64,000 bases of DNA from Datnioides undecimradiatus (lineage: Eukaryota > Chordata > Actinopteri > Lobotiformes > Datnioididae): contig WARS01000130.1 in NCBI GenBank assembly GCA_008933995.1, forward strand, positions 47,218-111,217. The letters are read 5' to 3'. The first letter of the stretch is position 1. Every line of letters begins with the position of its first letter. Below the pieces are notes generated by a model. That model was not told the origin of the DNA and ran no database searches. It saw only the letters and a list, made by a program, of their open reading frames with translations. Below, piece by piece: positions 14,301 through 23,851 of this stretch. Both the position numbers and the translations under genes were made by a program.

Positions 14301-15696
14301 GTTTCACCACAGTCTGAGTCAGTTTAGCTCTGTAGCTTTTACTCATTTAATGCATTTGATTTAATTCATTTAACACGTTTCAGTTTGATCAAAGATGGGT
14401 TTATTAACTTTTCTGAACTTTGGCTCAAACTTCATTAGTTTAGCTTGATTTCACGTGATTAAGCTCAAGAGTTTCATCCAGACGTGCAGCTGAGTCTGTG
14501 TCAGTCGTCAGGTGAGGATACAGACGAGTCCGGTGGAGCTGAGGACAAACAGCGTCTCTCTGCAGACGCTGTGGTGCACGGCTGCGTGTCCGCTGCCGTC
14601 AGTCAGCCGGATGCTGCAGCAGGACGGCGTCTGCGGCTGCTCCTCCTGCGTCTGCTGCCACTGCAGCTGCAGCAGCCAATCACGGTTCAGCAGCACGCAG
14701 CAGTGGCCGTCAGAGAACGACAGCACACGCAGCGACTGCAGCTCACACACACCTGAGATAAGGACACACTCTGTCATATTAATGCATTCATATCATACAC
14801 GACGTGACTCTGGAGCATCAGTTCCAGCGTCTCTGTGTTCCTGCAGGTGATGATGATGATGATGGTGGGCTGGCAGCGGTACTCACCGTGGTCTTTCTCT
14901 CTGACGGTTTGCAGCAGGCGGCCTGCGGGACATTCCCCCACGGTGTGCAGAGTAATGGAGGCCGATCGCTCCGCCTCCACCTCCAGCAGCCGCAGGTCAC
15001 ACTGAGCTCCAACAGCCAGCAGTCTGAAGCCGCTGACGGCCCGACTGTGGACGCTCGCCTCCTCCCACCAAAGACTACAGACACAGAAACACAGTGACGC
15101 GTCTTTGCTGGAGCAGAGATGGAGGCACGCTGCCGTCTTAAATATGGACGTGTGATGAAGCATTAAGGTTCCCAAGCAGTGAAAATCAGTCTTTATGATC
15201 TTCACAGCAATTGTTCACAAATTAACCAATAATGAAATGATTTTTCAGTTGTGCACATGTTGTCCCACACTAAGCAGCCGTGCGTCACATCATTTCATTC
15301 TGTCTGTGGAGGCAGGAACAAAGACGGATGAAGCACTTTATGAGCTGTCTACATCAGATGTGTGTGACCTGCAGTAAACCTGAGGAAACGGACTCACAAC
15401 GTGAGTCATTGTGCCAGTGGACTCAGGCGTCTTTGATTTGTATTCTAAGGTTCTCTGACTAAAAACTAAATCAGGAAGTTGAGGCGACTTTAAACTCACT
15501 CCGTGTAGCTTCCGTCCGCCGCGGCCGGGGCAGCATCTCTGTCCGTCGGGTCCCACACCAGCAGCCGGCCCCGAACATCCAGACACCCGAGCAGGGAGCC
15601 TCCAGGGGCCAGTCCAGCCTTCTGGATGTCCGCTACCTCTCCGCAGTGCTGGTTCTCCTGGATCACACACACCTCGATGGAGTTACCCTCCAACAT
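1..15696 (-). CDS. spg11: Spatacsin (SPG11), 38 coding exons, 3' end beyond window
   Basis: Spatacsin is a very large cytosolic and lysosome-associated protein. It works with spastizin (ZFYVE26) and the AP-5 adaptor in autophagic lysosome reformation; human loss causes spastic paraplegia 11. I identified it by residue-level resemblance, recalled from the human protein, along its whole length: VSADLSTAVAV and AVAVDLNHYFR near the N-terminus, WGRCSIPIHAL, GLKNRQLDTVDFYLKSKEN, NMGFSV, ASLSSLLLEGHSLLALA, KLRVDIRAMN, CRYFSLHHPDLWVVL, LTGIGRYNEMTYIFDLLH and DSCVRQATRCVR. All 37 junctions carry GT-AG and keep phase, leaving about 2,292 open codons. The human gene has about 40 exons and 2,443 residues, so roughly two exons should lie left of base 1. 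The start ATG at 15696-15694 is the first in-frame ATG of exon 1 and is less certain than the rest. The gene looks intact and functional. Confidence 0.95.
789..1428. repeat. Microsatellites in SPG11 introns 32-34
   Basis: Intronic simple repeats sit between the C-terminal exons: (CA)n at about 789-811, (AAC)11 at about 1085-1117, (TG)n at about 1221-1251 and (CA)n at about 1403-1428. The last two bracket exon 33 closely, within 10-15 bp of its splice sites. Confidence 0.9.
3493..9865 (-). CDS. spg11: SPG11 exons 12-29 (middle)
   Basis: Exons in transcript order: 12, 9794-9865; 13, 9568-9695; 14, 9279-9460; 15, 8997-9195; 16, 8456-8659; 17, 8241-8347; 18, 7925-8070; 19, 7590-7754; 20, 7427-7493; 21, 6829-6991; 22, 6533-6738; 23, 6239-6347; 24, 5679-5838; 25, 5284-5565; 26, 4776-4976; 27, 4062-4169; 28, 3799-3919; 29, 3493-3707. 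Phases after each are 0,2,1,2,2,1,0,0,1,2,1,2,0,0,0,0,1,0. Segments that match spatacsin well include LARRGLFVLEELADL, LLTNQSLSESQPWFEMLVK, HPLDPSRLFSWQAANTL, ACVCFCELLGGCSLKLRVD and QFCQLHSLKLSSVYP. The exon 22 donor lies in a minisatellite (see findings). The intron before exon 12 carries the Tc1-like transposon. Confidence 0.92.
3711..5927. repeat. (CA)n microsatellites in SPG11 introns 23-28
   Basis: (CA)n lies at about 3711-3732. A compound CA array interrupted by gacgcacg units lies at about 5846-5927. The second array begins within ~10 bp of the exon 24 acceptor, so it overlaps the likely polypyrimidine/branch region of that intron. Confidence 0.85.
4170..4775. other. SPG11 intron 26, no feature seen
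   Basis: This 606-bp intron separates exons 26 and 27. I see no coding segment, repeat array or recognisable mobile element in it. Confidence 0.7.
6363..6560. repeat. ~48-bp minisatellite overlapping the SPG11 exon 22 splice donor
   Basis: Four units share the block acccagagtgtgcagatg, starting at 6386, 6435, 6484 and 6531, so the spacing is 49, 49 and 47 bp. (GT)n joins the units. Read on the minus strand, each unit carries CTCTGG followed by GTACAC, a usable 5' splice site. Exon 22 ends in the unit nearest the conserved coding sequence, which leaves boundary 6533 in the required phase 1. Confidence 0.85.
7110..7320 (+). repeat. Dispersed teleost GCTAAC-rich repeat, partial copy
   Basis: In SPG11 intron 20 the sequence shows atgctaacatgctgatgt, tttagcatgttagcatta, gctgaggctgatgggaa and a later gatgaaaagtcagaggat. 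This order is familiar from a non-coding repeat scattered through teleost genomes. Class and name are not known to me. Confidence 0.6.
8353..8396. repeat. (CA)n microsatellite in SPG11 intron 16
   Basis: About 40 bp of uninterrupted CA dinucleotides lie just upstream of the exon 17 acceptor. Confidence 0.9.
8696..8801. repeat. 53-bp perfect tandem duplication in SPG11 intron 15
   Basis: Two identical 53-bp copies, 8696-8748 and 8749-8801, each contain cttacagctgatccagagtc. Their identity points to a recent duplication. Confidence 0.95.
10053..11555 (-). mobile_element. Tc1-like (DD37E) DNA transposon in SPG11 intron 11, one end missing
   Basis: The left end follows a TA at 10051-10052. The 12-mer gttccacattat occurs at 10059 and about 10232, and inverted at about 11418-11429. 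This outer/inner arrangement resembles IR/DR-type Tc1 elements. No second outer terminal repeat is present near 11.5 kb, so that end has probably been deleted and the right limit is approximate. The transposase lies on the minus strand, the same orientation as SPG11. Confidence 0.8.
10380..11391 (-). pseudogene. Tc1-like transposase, broken by one frameshift
   Basis: The N-terminal part (10987-11391) starts MGKKKDLSAAEKREIVQ and contains a paired helix-turn-helix (TLDISKQLHRDHRTIKRFV). The C-terminal part (10380-11126) holds the catalytic domain: first Asp in LFTDECRA, second in FMHDNAPSH, and Glu in SPDLNPIENLW. The two parts are in different frames; the shift lies near 11060-11090. By direct count 37 residues separate the second Asp from the Glu, so it is DD37E and not the usual Tc1 DD34E. 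All catalytic residues are present, but the frameshift should prevent a full-length product. Confidence 0.9.
11722..15696 (-). CDS. spg11: SPG11 exons 1-11 (N-terminal third)
   Basis: Exons in transcript order: 1, 15500-15696; 2, 14887-15074; 3, 14522-14752; 4, 13858-14068; 5, 13552-13689; 6, 12971-13368; 7, 12749-12894; 8, 12534-12672; 9, 12242-12397; 10, 11985-12166; 11, 11722-11898. Phases after each exon are 2,1,1,2,2,1,0,1,1,0,0. The exon 3 donor (GTCT then GTATCC) was chosen because it restores the spacing between FVLSS and the HAFDG segment. Exon 6 encodes a run of about 13 serines, read from a GGA/GAA-rich stretch near 13260-13310. Exon 8 encodes three tandem ANQPS-type units from a 15-bp repeat. 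Both are probably disordered linkers. Human spatacsin is thought to carry WD-like/beta-propeller structure in this part; that assignment is family knowledge and is not visible as clear motifs here. Confidence 0.92.
12398..12480. repeat. (CA)n compound microsatellite in SPG11 intron 8
   Basis: This is a CA tract interrupted by cagacaca units, immediately upstream of the exon 9 acceptor. Confidence 0.85.
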
Positions 15697-16666
15697 CTTC
15701 ACACGTTAAACAGAAACTACGGAATCAATAAAGAGACATTTTTAAGTAAAAACGGGTCAGTAAACGCATCAAAACAGCGTTTTAACGACAGGACCGGAAC
15801 CTGTCATGTAAACAGCAGCTCGGTGGTCACATGCCTCGTCTTCCCCTGTCAGCTGACCAAATCTGACCAATAGAGAAACAGAACAAAGTCCATCTAATCG
15901 AAAAACGATTTGGGCCGGAAATCTTTCTTTTTATCAATTATTTTTGATTTGTTTTCATTTATTTAACTAATTTAATATACATGACCTGTCGGACGATACG
16001 ATACCTGAAAAAAGAAAAAAATAACTAAACAAAACATGGATGGTTTACATAAAATACACATGAATAAATTAATTCAATCATTTCTTTATCACTTGGTGTA
16101 GATAAGAAACTTGAACAGGAGCAAGAAGTTTAAAAAAGAATTGAATTGAATTCATTTTTAGACCAAACGTTCTCCATTTGCCACGAGTTTGTTTTCAGAA
16201 TTGTACATTGAAAATAATTTCACAGAATAAATCAATAGTAAATAAATTACATATTTCTTTTAATTACTCTATTAAACGCTTGTTTTTGCTCTTTGTTTAC
16301 TCGCCAAACAACAATAACAGATATTATACAGTAAACATTTAATAATTCAAGATATTATTTATCTAAAGTAAAGTGAATGAGTTGATATCAATCAATATCG
16401 AATAACAGGAGTTCCCCAGAGCGAGCGGTTATTTATTGGTTTCCCCTGAAATCCAAATCCAGGAAGCGGAAGTGAGCCCGACGCGCTGATTGGCTGCAGC
16501 AGAGCCCGCTGATCTGTATACAGTGTTACTGTTCCGGTGTCCGCCGTGTGTCTCTGCTGTTGGTGTTCCCATGAAGGTGGAAGTCTGTTAAACCCGCTCC
16601 AACAGCGTTTTCCTGTCAAAGTCACCACAGTCCGTCGGTCCCGTTTATTATGGCGCTTACTAAAAA
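15697..16666. promoter_or_regulatory. Head-to-head SPG11 / CIAO2A intergenic promoter region
   Basis: Only ~970 bp separate the two start codons, so both 5' UTRs and promoters must lie here. On the SPG11 side there are CCAAT at 15867-15871 (plus strand), an ETS-like ccggaaat near 15914, and an M-box-like TCACATGC at 15827-15834. On the CIAO2A side there are an ETS-like gcggaagtg near 16467-16474 and an inverted CCAAT box (ATTGG, 16489-16493), about 175 bp before the start codon. The centre (about 15920-16380) is AT-rich with no recognisable motif. The transcription start sites are inferred, not seen. Confidence 0.65.
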
Positions 16667-16676
16667 ATGGAAATAG
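16650..16676 (+). other. Upstream ORF overlapping the CIAO2A start codon
   Basis: An ATG at 16650 opens a nine-codon frame (MALTKKWK, stop at 16674-16676). It runs over the CIAO2A ATG at 16667 in a different frame. If the transcript starts upstream, ribosomes initiating here would bypass the main start, which could lower CIAO2A translation. Confidence 0.6.
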
Positions 16677-19600
16677 TGCTCAGCCTTGCGTCGTTAACCG
16701 TCACCAAGGTTTTACAGTTGTCTGGACTTGTGAACACCAGGGATGCCCTGAGGACCAAGAAGATGGAGGAGAAAGCGTTAGAAGTCTACGGTGAGCGATC
16801 GGGCCCTAACGCCACTGTAACGGCCGTGTAACGTTCAGGGTCTCAAAGTTGAACTGCGGAGACCCGAAACACTTTAGTTAGCCCTTTAATTAGATTAAAG
16901 TCTAATTAAAACACAGACAGTAATTTGGTTTGTGTGTGTTTATAAACTGTGTGCTAGACTCTATTTAAAAACGTCATGAAAACGACTGTGTTGAGTTTAA
17001 GTTCCTGGTTTAAAATATAATTCAACACACGCCACAAAAATATACTCACAATGTCAAAAACCTGTCAAACGTGTCTCCACTGACAGCTGGTGGACGAGTG
17101 AGGCTTTTGTTCTGTGAGCACTTTCATAAATCAGCCGCTGGTGTTTGGACAGGTCGCCATTATTGAAGGCAAAGCTTAAATGCAGGACTTTTTGAATGGA
17201 GTTTGGTGCGTTTGTGGTGAACGACCCATACTCAGATTATTACAGGGAAAGAGCCTAAACTACTGTTTTTCTGAATGGAGTTTGGGTTGATTGAAGTAGC
17301 GGGCACATTTCTACAGTTACAGACTGTATCACTGGCACAGGACCGGGGTCTAGGTAATAAAGTTATGATTTAAACCATTTATTATATTTCTGAAGTCAAA
17401 CTGTCTGTGGCTCCGTGGTTTTAAAGGCAAGAGCAGTTCAACACATCATGAAATACTTTAAACTGTTATTTACAGTTGATTAATTAGTAACTAATCATCA
17501 CTGCACAGTTTCATACAGTAAATGTAGATTAGATTGAATAATCGGAGGAATTAAAGAAGTTTGTTTGTTTCAGTTAAACAGTTTCAGGGGTTTAGAAACT
17601 TCTACTTTCTACTTTGACGCTGGCTTTAGTGAACAGTCACACACGTTGTTTTCGGGCCTTTATCAGATGTGATCCGATCGATCCGGGACCCGGAGAAGCC
17701 CAACACCCTGGAGGAGCTGGACGTGGTGACGGAAAAGTGTGTGGAGGTCCAGGAGCTCGGGGAGGACGAGTACCTCATCATTATCAAGTTCTCTCCAACC
17801 GTCCCTCACTGCTCTCTGGCCACGCTGATCGGTGAGTCACTCGGCTGATAACACAACCGACACGAAGCAGAGGAAGGCTGCACGAGGCAGGTCTGAAGAC
17901 TGACTGGCACACCGCAGCTCAGGTGGCAACAGAGGTCTCCTCAGATCGCTGCTGCTGCTGATGTCAGGATGATGCAGAGCTCAGACGTGTTGCACGACTG
18001 AGTTTCTCCAGAGTTCATCCAGTAAACAAACAAAGAGCTCTTTGTTTAGTTTCACTCTCCTGTGGATATGAAGCTGATTATGGCTCAGAATGAGGTGGAA
18101 GGACTGAATCTGCAGCTTAGTGTGTTTGTTGGCCGTAGAAAGTAGACTGAAAACTGACTGTTGATCATTTAAATTCACTCGTTTTGTGGTTGGAAACCGT
18201 TTTTACATCACAGGAAGTGATTTGGTTTAATGTTGTTCAATCAAAATACAACTTAAAGCATAAACTTACACAGAATAAGCAGAAAATGTAACTTTGGTGT
18301 TAAAAATACTGTGAATTAAGTAAAAACAAAGACTGGTGACGACAAGGCAGAGGTCCAGAGCCCACAGACCATTTCAGAGCTGTGGAGCTGCAGGGCTGCA
18401 GATCTGCAGGGCTGCAGCCGCATGCTGCATTAACCTCTGTGTTATCTGTCTGTGTTCAAGCTCCTGCAGCTCCTCCGTTACCACACAGTTATTAGACAGT
18501 TTCATACATGTTTATACACATGTTTTAGTTACTCAGAAGCTGTTTTCCAAAGTTCTCATATTCTCCCTACATTCCTGTCCCATAAACTATTTTTTACACA
18601 CAACAAAAAATTCAAAATATGTGATTTTATCATTTTTTAACCTTTGGGATTAAATGAAAACCAGCTGAGTGTTTGAATCATCATAAAAATGAGAAATGAC
18701 TTTCAGTTTCTAGTTACTGTTCTTAGAAATAATTGAATTATTTGATGAATTAGTGCATATAAAAGTAATTAGTTACTAGTGAACAGTCTGCTACAACAGT
18801 CTGCTGGTGTTCAAAAACACCACGACCTGGCTGCTCATACAGAGGCTGTACTTTCCTACATCAAGTTCTGCGTGGGAAACGTCACAGTGGAAAAACGTAT
18901 CTGGGTGTTTCCCAACCAGAAGCCCTGGATGAACAGCCAAGTCCGCAAGCTCCTAAAGGCCCGCTATGCTGCCTTCAGGTCAGGGGACAGAGTCCGATAT
19001 GGTACTGCTAGAGCCGACCTGAAGAGAGAGATCAAAAAGGCAAAGGCGGACTATAAAAGGAAACTCGAGGACCACCTGTCTGAAAACAACCCACGGCAGG
19101 TGTGGCAGGGCATACAGATAACAAACTTCAGAGAACACCACGCCACAAACACAGACACAAGTGCCTCACTGGCAGAGGAGCTGAACAGCTTCTTTGCCCG
19201 CTTTGAGGTGAAAAATCAGCCCACAGCCTCTCAACCCCCTCCAGCCCCCAACCCCCTGCCACTGTCTGTACAGGAGCGAGAGGTTAGACGGGTGCTTAGG
19301 GGAGTTAACCCCAGGAAAGGAACTGGACCGGATGGGACACCTGGGAAGGTACTCAAAGCCTGTGCCAACCAGCTCTCACAAGTCCTCTCCACCATCTTTA
19401 GCCTCTCCCACAGGCCACTGTTCCACCCTGCCTGAAGTCCACCACAATCATCCCGGTGCCTAAAACACCATCCACAGACAGCCTAAAGGACTACCGCCCC
19501 ATAGCACTCACACCCATCATCACCAAGTGCTTGGAGCAGCTGGTCCTGAAACACATTAAATCCTGCCTACCCCTCACCCTCGACCCACACCAGTTCGCCT

Positions 19601-22389
19601 ACAGAGCGAACAGATCCACTGAAGACGCCATAGCCATAGCCCTTCACACCGCGCTGAGCCACCTGGATCAACGGGAGAGCTACGTCAGGATGCTCTTCAC
19701 TGATTACAGCTCAGCATTCAACACAATTATCCCAGAGATCCTGATCAACAAACTGTGTCACCTGGGACTCCCTCCACCCACCTGCTCCTGGGTCAGGGAC
19801 GTCCTCCTAAACCGGCCTCAGACAGTTAAACTAGGACCCCACTCCTCCTCCACCCTCAGCACAGGCTCCCCACAGGGGTGTGTGCTGAGCCCCCTGCTAT
19901 GCTGCCTGTACACCTATGACTGTAGCCCAACCCACCCCAGCAACACCATGCTGAAGTTCGCAGATGATACAACGTTAGTGGGTCTGATCTCAGGGGAAGA
20001 CGAGTCTGCCTACAGAGATGAGATCCGGAAACTAACAGCATGGTGTTCAGACAACAACCTGTTCCTGAACGCCACAAAAACAAAAGAGATCATCCTGGAC
20101 TTCAGGAAAAACAGAGCAGACCCGCCCCCCCTCCATATCAACAGTGACTGCGTGGAGAGGGTCCACACCTTCCGGTTCCTGGGCACCATGATCTCTGCTG
20201 ACCTCTCTTGGACTGCGAACACATCTGCGGTCACTAAGAAGGCACGGCAGCGGCTACATTTCCTGATGCTCAGGAGAAACAACATAGGAGAGAAGCTGCT
20301 GGTGACCTTTTACTTGTTTTTTCTTTCTAACTTGTGCAATGACAATAAAGGCTTTCAATTGCTTCAGTTCTCTAATGCTCTACATTGGAGTTGTTACTAC
20401 TCCCGACCACCAGAGGGCAGCAGCGCCCAGCGCTCCTGCCTGAAGGCTCCGCTTGTATCGTCGTGGTCAGGCAGCAGGTCCTGACTCTGCAGACCAGTCA
20501 AACTGGGACAGACAGGTCTGATCATGGAGCGGCCTTGTGCACGAGAGGCAGGAACATGCAGAAACAGGAAGAGACAAACAGGAAGCTGCAGGATTAAGAG
20601 TTCCTGCGTTTACAGCTATAATGACCGAAAGTATGTGGACAGTTTCAGTTTGTTATCTGCACAAGTGTGTCCACATACTTCTGGCCATAGTGTTACATGA
20701 CATATATGTATCGACATGAGAACAGCTGAATGTTGCTCTGTGACATTTCCCATGATGCAGTTCCACGGTAGTTTGGTCAAAGTTAGTTACCAGCCAGCTG
20801 TGATCGTGGTGGAGCGGCGAGCCGGTTGACTCACTTGTTATTCAGGACGCGTGTTCTCTGTCAGCAGCGGCGTTCGCTTTGACTGAAGCGGCAGATTTCC
20901 CCTCAGGAGTTTGTTCCTCGTGGGGTGAATCGCTGAGATTTCATCGGCGCCACTCCTGAAGCGATCCCTGCAGATGATTTCTCCTCTCAGACGACCTGCA
21001 GCTTCCCTGGTGGGAGGCAGGGGGTGAGGCTGAGGGTGAGGCTGAGGGTGAGGCTGAGGGTGAGGCAGGGGGTGAGGCAGAGGGTGAGGCTGGGGATGAG
21101 GCTGGTTGTGAGTCGGGGTGAGGCTGGTTGTGAGGCAGGGAGTGAGGCTGGGGATGAGACAGGGGGTGGAGGGGCTGCTGCTGCTGCTGCTGCTGCTGCT
21201 GGCAGAGGCTTTTCACTGCAGCTGCTGGTGGATCGACCCAGATCTCCAGCTGCTTCTGGGAACATTTTGTTGCTCGTGTCCTGCAGAGTGTGATGCAGAG
21301 GCAGAGACTGGAAACATCAAAAGGTAATTGAATGGATTTGGTGTCCGTCCATCGCAGGACCCAAAATCCAAAACCCAAAATCCATCAGAGGCCACAGGAG
21401 CTGAGAATAGACCAGAATGCTTTGCAGCTCCAGGACAGTTTGACTAAAGAGACATTTTCACCGTTGACTCACCAAAAATAAAGATCAAACATCAAACGAA
21501 GATTATTTTACTCTGTGCTTCAGAGACGAGGACAGTTCAGCGTCTCTGTGTCTCACGCCGCCGTTTCCTGTGTCTGCAGGTTTGTGCCTCCAGGTGAAGC
21601 TGCAGAGGTGTTTGCCCTTCAAACACAAGGTGAGTGATGACGTTGTGGAGTCCCTCCATAATGTCACGTTACATCCAAAGCCTTCTCACTTCCTGTCACA
21701 TGACACAGCTCCTGTGAATTCACTGAGCGATGCTGTGAGCTGCAGCCTGCTGTTAGCTCACGTTCAGCTGGATTAGCTGTTAGCAGCTCCTGAGCTATCT
21801 TAGGTAACCAGTAACAAGGTCAGTTAGCCACTCAGTGTAATGTTAACCCCTGATTCTGAAAGCGTAGCTTACGTTAGCTTGTTGTGTAGCTCCGACTGAG
21901 CCGGACTCTGTGGACCTGACCCATCTTTATAAGCCTCCCAGTAGACAAGCTAGCTAACAGGCTAACTATGCTATTTAGATACAAAGGTGATTATTAACAT
22001 GAGCAAAAATGCTAAAAACAAGAAACAGTTAAACACATCAAACGCTCACACACATCTTATGAAGACGGCTGAATTCAAAGAGCGTGCACACACACTCACA
22101 CACACACACACACAGGAAGGCACATACACACAGGCACGCACACACTCACACAGGAAGGCACATACACACAGGCACGCACGCACACACTCACACACACACA
22201 CACACACACACACAGGAAGGCACATACACACAGGCACGCACGCACACACTCACACACACACACACACACACACCATCAGAGCGGGAAAAGCACAGCCAAT
22301 TAGTCGTTTGTTCACAGCCCCATGCTGAGGTCACGGAGAGACATCACACACACAGCAGCGAGTTGATGCAGGTGAAGAGCTGCCTGCTG

Positions 22390-22423
<34 letters not shown>

Positions 22424-23795
22424 TGAGAGGCCTCGAGTGTTTTCTGTCAGGAAGCTGCATCTGAACATCTGCTCGCTGCAAAGAGCCAAACACTCCAAAC
22501 AATTAAAAATCCAAAGTTGAATGAAACAGGTCCAGAGTTTTAATATTGCTCAGAATATTAAAATATTAATATCAAAGGAAGTGACATCAACCCCGCAGCT
22601 CTGCTGACACCTGTCGCCTCAGAGACGCACTGAGCAGCTGCAGAGTCAGCAACAGGAGCTAACACAGAGCTAAGAGACCGAACAAATGATGGAGGAAACC
22701 ATTGCTAACAGGTTAGCTGTGTTCGCTAACGGGTTACTGATTGCTTCAGAACAGAGGATCCATCTGAAACCTGCTGCGGACAGTCTGTCTCCTCTGTACA
22801 GTGACACGTCTCTGAGTAAAACAGGAAGTGCAGGCTGGATGTAACGTTTGGATGAATCTGATTGGCCCGTTTGAAAAGTGGGCGGGGTCAGAACAAACAT
22901 GGAGAGCTCCAGTGATTCAGAGTTGGATGATGAGCCTCAAGGTTCAGGTGTTCTCCACCTCAACAGGGTTTGAGGAGACCAACACCTGAAGACACACCCA
23001 CGTAGTATGCTGCTGCTAGCTAGCTAACTGATGAAGCTTAGCTCTGATGCTAACAGCTGGACTCTGATTGGTGGCTGGATGGCAGCAGGTGATTGGTCGG
23101 TTTAAGCTGACTGACCTGAGCAGTTTTCAGTCTGAACCTTTTCCAGCGAGTCAAACAACAGAGGCCACAAACCGTTTTAACGTCTGCTGCTGCTCTTCTT
23201 TCTCTTCACAGCTGGAAATCTACATTTCAGAGGGAACTCATTCCACGGAGGAGGACAGTGAGTGTGTTTAATGTGTTTTTGATTTAACGGAGCCGGACGG
23301 CGTCTGTAGATTAAACAGCCTCCCGCTGAGCCCGTTTCCCAACTCGTGTGTGAGGTCAAAGTGCCGGTAAACAAACCGCTTGATGCCGTTTTAAAGCAAC
23401 TAAATGAATTTTCTTTACTGATGATGCAAAGTTTTGATGTATTCATCAAACTGTTGGTTCTCTTTTGCGTCAGCTCGTCAGTAATTGATGTTTCATCGTG
23501 CAGACAGAATGAGAACATGTTAAATGAGTGGACAGTGTTGGAGGTGCTGCAGCTGCTCGTTAACAAACCTGCTGCTCTGCAGTTGATCGAGCCGCGGCAG
23601 GAAGCGAAACAGCTGATTTACAATGACAGAGAATTAAAGAAACGAGTCTGTTCGTCTGATTTTCTCTCAGTGACTCGTGAATTTGTGTCTGCAGTCAACA
23701 AACAGATCAACGACAAGGAGCGAGTGGCCGCCGCCATGGAAAACCCCAACCTGAGGGAGATCGTGGAGCAGTGTGTCACCGAGCCTGACGACTGA
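16667..23795 (+). CDS. ciao2a: CIAO2A (FAM96A), MIP18-family cytosolic Fe-S assembly factor, 5 exons, complete
   Basis: CIAO2A pairs with CIAO1 in a branch of the cytosolic iron-sulfur assembly machinery and is chiefly linked to maturation of iron regulatory protein 1. Exons: 16667-16790, 17667-17831, 21580-21629, 23212-23257 and 23695-23795. All have GT-AG borders and consistent phases (1,1,0,1). The total is 486 nt, or 161 residues, against 160 in human. The MIP18/DUF59 domain starts at about residue 33 ([13 protein letters not shown]). It includes [15 protein letters not shown], the conserved reactive cysteine C90 in [33 protein letters not shown], and the C-terminal [26 protein letters not shown]. 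Only the first ~32 residues diverge from mammals, as expected for this family. Intron 2 (3.7 kb) is inflated by repeats. Confidence 0.97.
18785..20360 (+). mobile_element. L2-type LINE fragment in CIAO2A intron 2
   Basis: This is the 3' half of an L2/CR1-group non-LTR retrotransposon in the same orientation as CIAO2A. The 5' end lacks the endonuclease, which is ordinary 5' truncation. It finishes with ttgtgcaatgacaataaag at about 20332-20351, the kind of tail L2 elements carry. Between the polymerase and the tail the C-terminal coding part is deleted: codons for [12 protein letters not shown] run directly into UTR-like sequence. Confidence 0.85.
18815..20325 (+). pseudogene. L2 reverse transcriptase, frameshifted and 3'-deleted
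   Basis: The first part (to 19435, frame 2) contains [12 protein letters not shown] and [19 protein letters not shown]. The second part (from about 19433, frame 1) contains [44 protein letters not shown] and the catalytic [11 protein letters not shown]. One frameshift near 19430 separates them. The polymerase core residues remain but the protein cannot be made whole. Confidence 0.9.
20407..20421 (+). promoter_or_regulatory. CTCF-type motif in CIAO2A intron 2
   Basis: The 15-mer CCACCAGAGGGCAGC fits the CTCF core consensus CCASYAGRKGGCRSY at every position. It lies just downstream of the L2 fragment's tail. A weaker match in the same orientation is at 25156-25169 (CCTGCTGGGGGCGC, two mismatches to the common core). 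Binding is inferred only. Confidence 0.55.
20616..20692. mobile_element. Tc1/mariner-type MITE remnant
   Basis: Inverted repeats of ~25 bp face each other across ~25 bp: ctataatgaccgaaagtat at 20616 and complementary sequence ending ctggccatag at 20690. The gaaagtatgtggaca terminus is common in short non-autonomous Tc1/mariner elements of fish. There is no coding capacity. Confidence 0.65.
21020..21203. repeat. 12-bp minisatellite followed by (CTG)~10 in CIAO2A intron 2
   Basis: Degenerate gaggctgagggt units fill about 21020-21170, giving a purine/G-rich plus strand. They run into about ten CTG triplets at 21174-21203. The array is intronic and ends ~375 bp before exon 3. Confidence 0.85.
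22080..22275. repeat. CA-based minisatellite in CIAO2A intron 3
   Basis: Three or more units contain caggaaggcacatacacaca, separated by CA runs and cgcacgcaca. A further pure (CA)n lies at about 22393-22422. Confidence 0.85.
22854..23098 (+). repeat. Three-copy ~240-bp dispersed repeat, copy A (CIAO2A intron 3)
   Basis: Copy A runs from ctgattggcccg through gggcggggtcag, then catggagagctccagtgatt, then the gctgctgctagctagctaac block, to ggtgattggtc. It is highly similar to 25391-25635 (inverted) and 35202-35417. Each copy has an ATG followed by codons for [18 protein letters not shown]. Copies A and B also carry an inverted CCAAT box and a GC box just before it. I do not recognise the family. 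Confidence 0.85.
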
Positions 23796-23822
23796 GGGGG
23801 AGCTGCGCCTACCAGAGCTGCA

Positions 23823-23851
23823 CAGTGTGTGTGTGTGTGTGTGTGTGTGTA
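23823..23851. repeat. (TG)n in the CIAO2A 3' UTR
   Basis: About 14 GT units begin 28 bp after the CIAO2A stop codon, so they lie in the presumed 3' untranslated region. Confidence 0.85.

Noticed and set aside
22080-22275. CRISPR-like regular array
   Set aside because: Units are joined by variable CA runs and lack unique spacers; this is a eukaryotic minisatellite.
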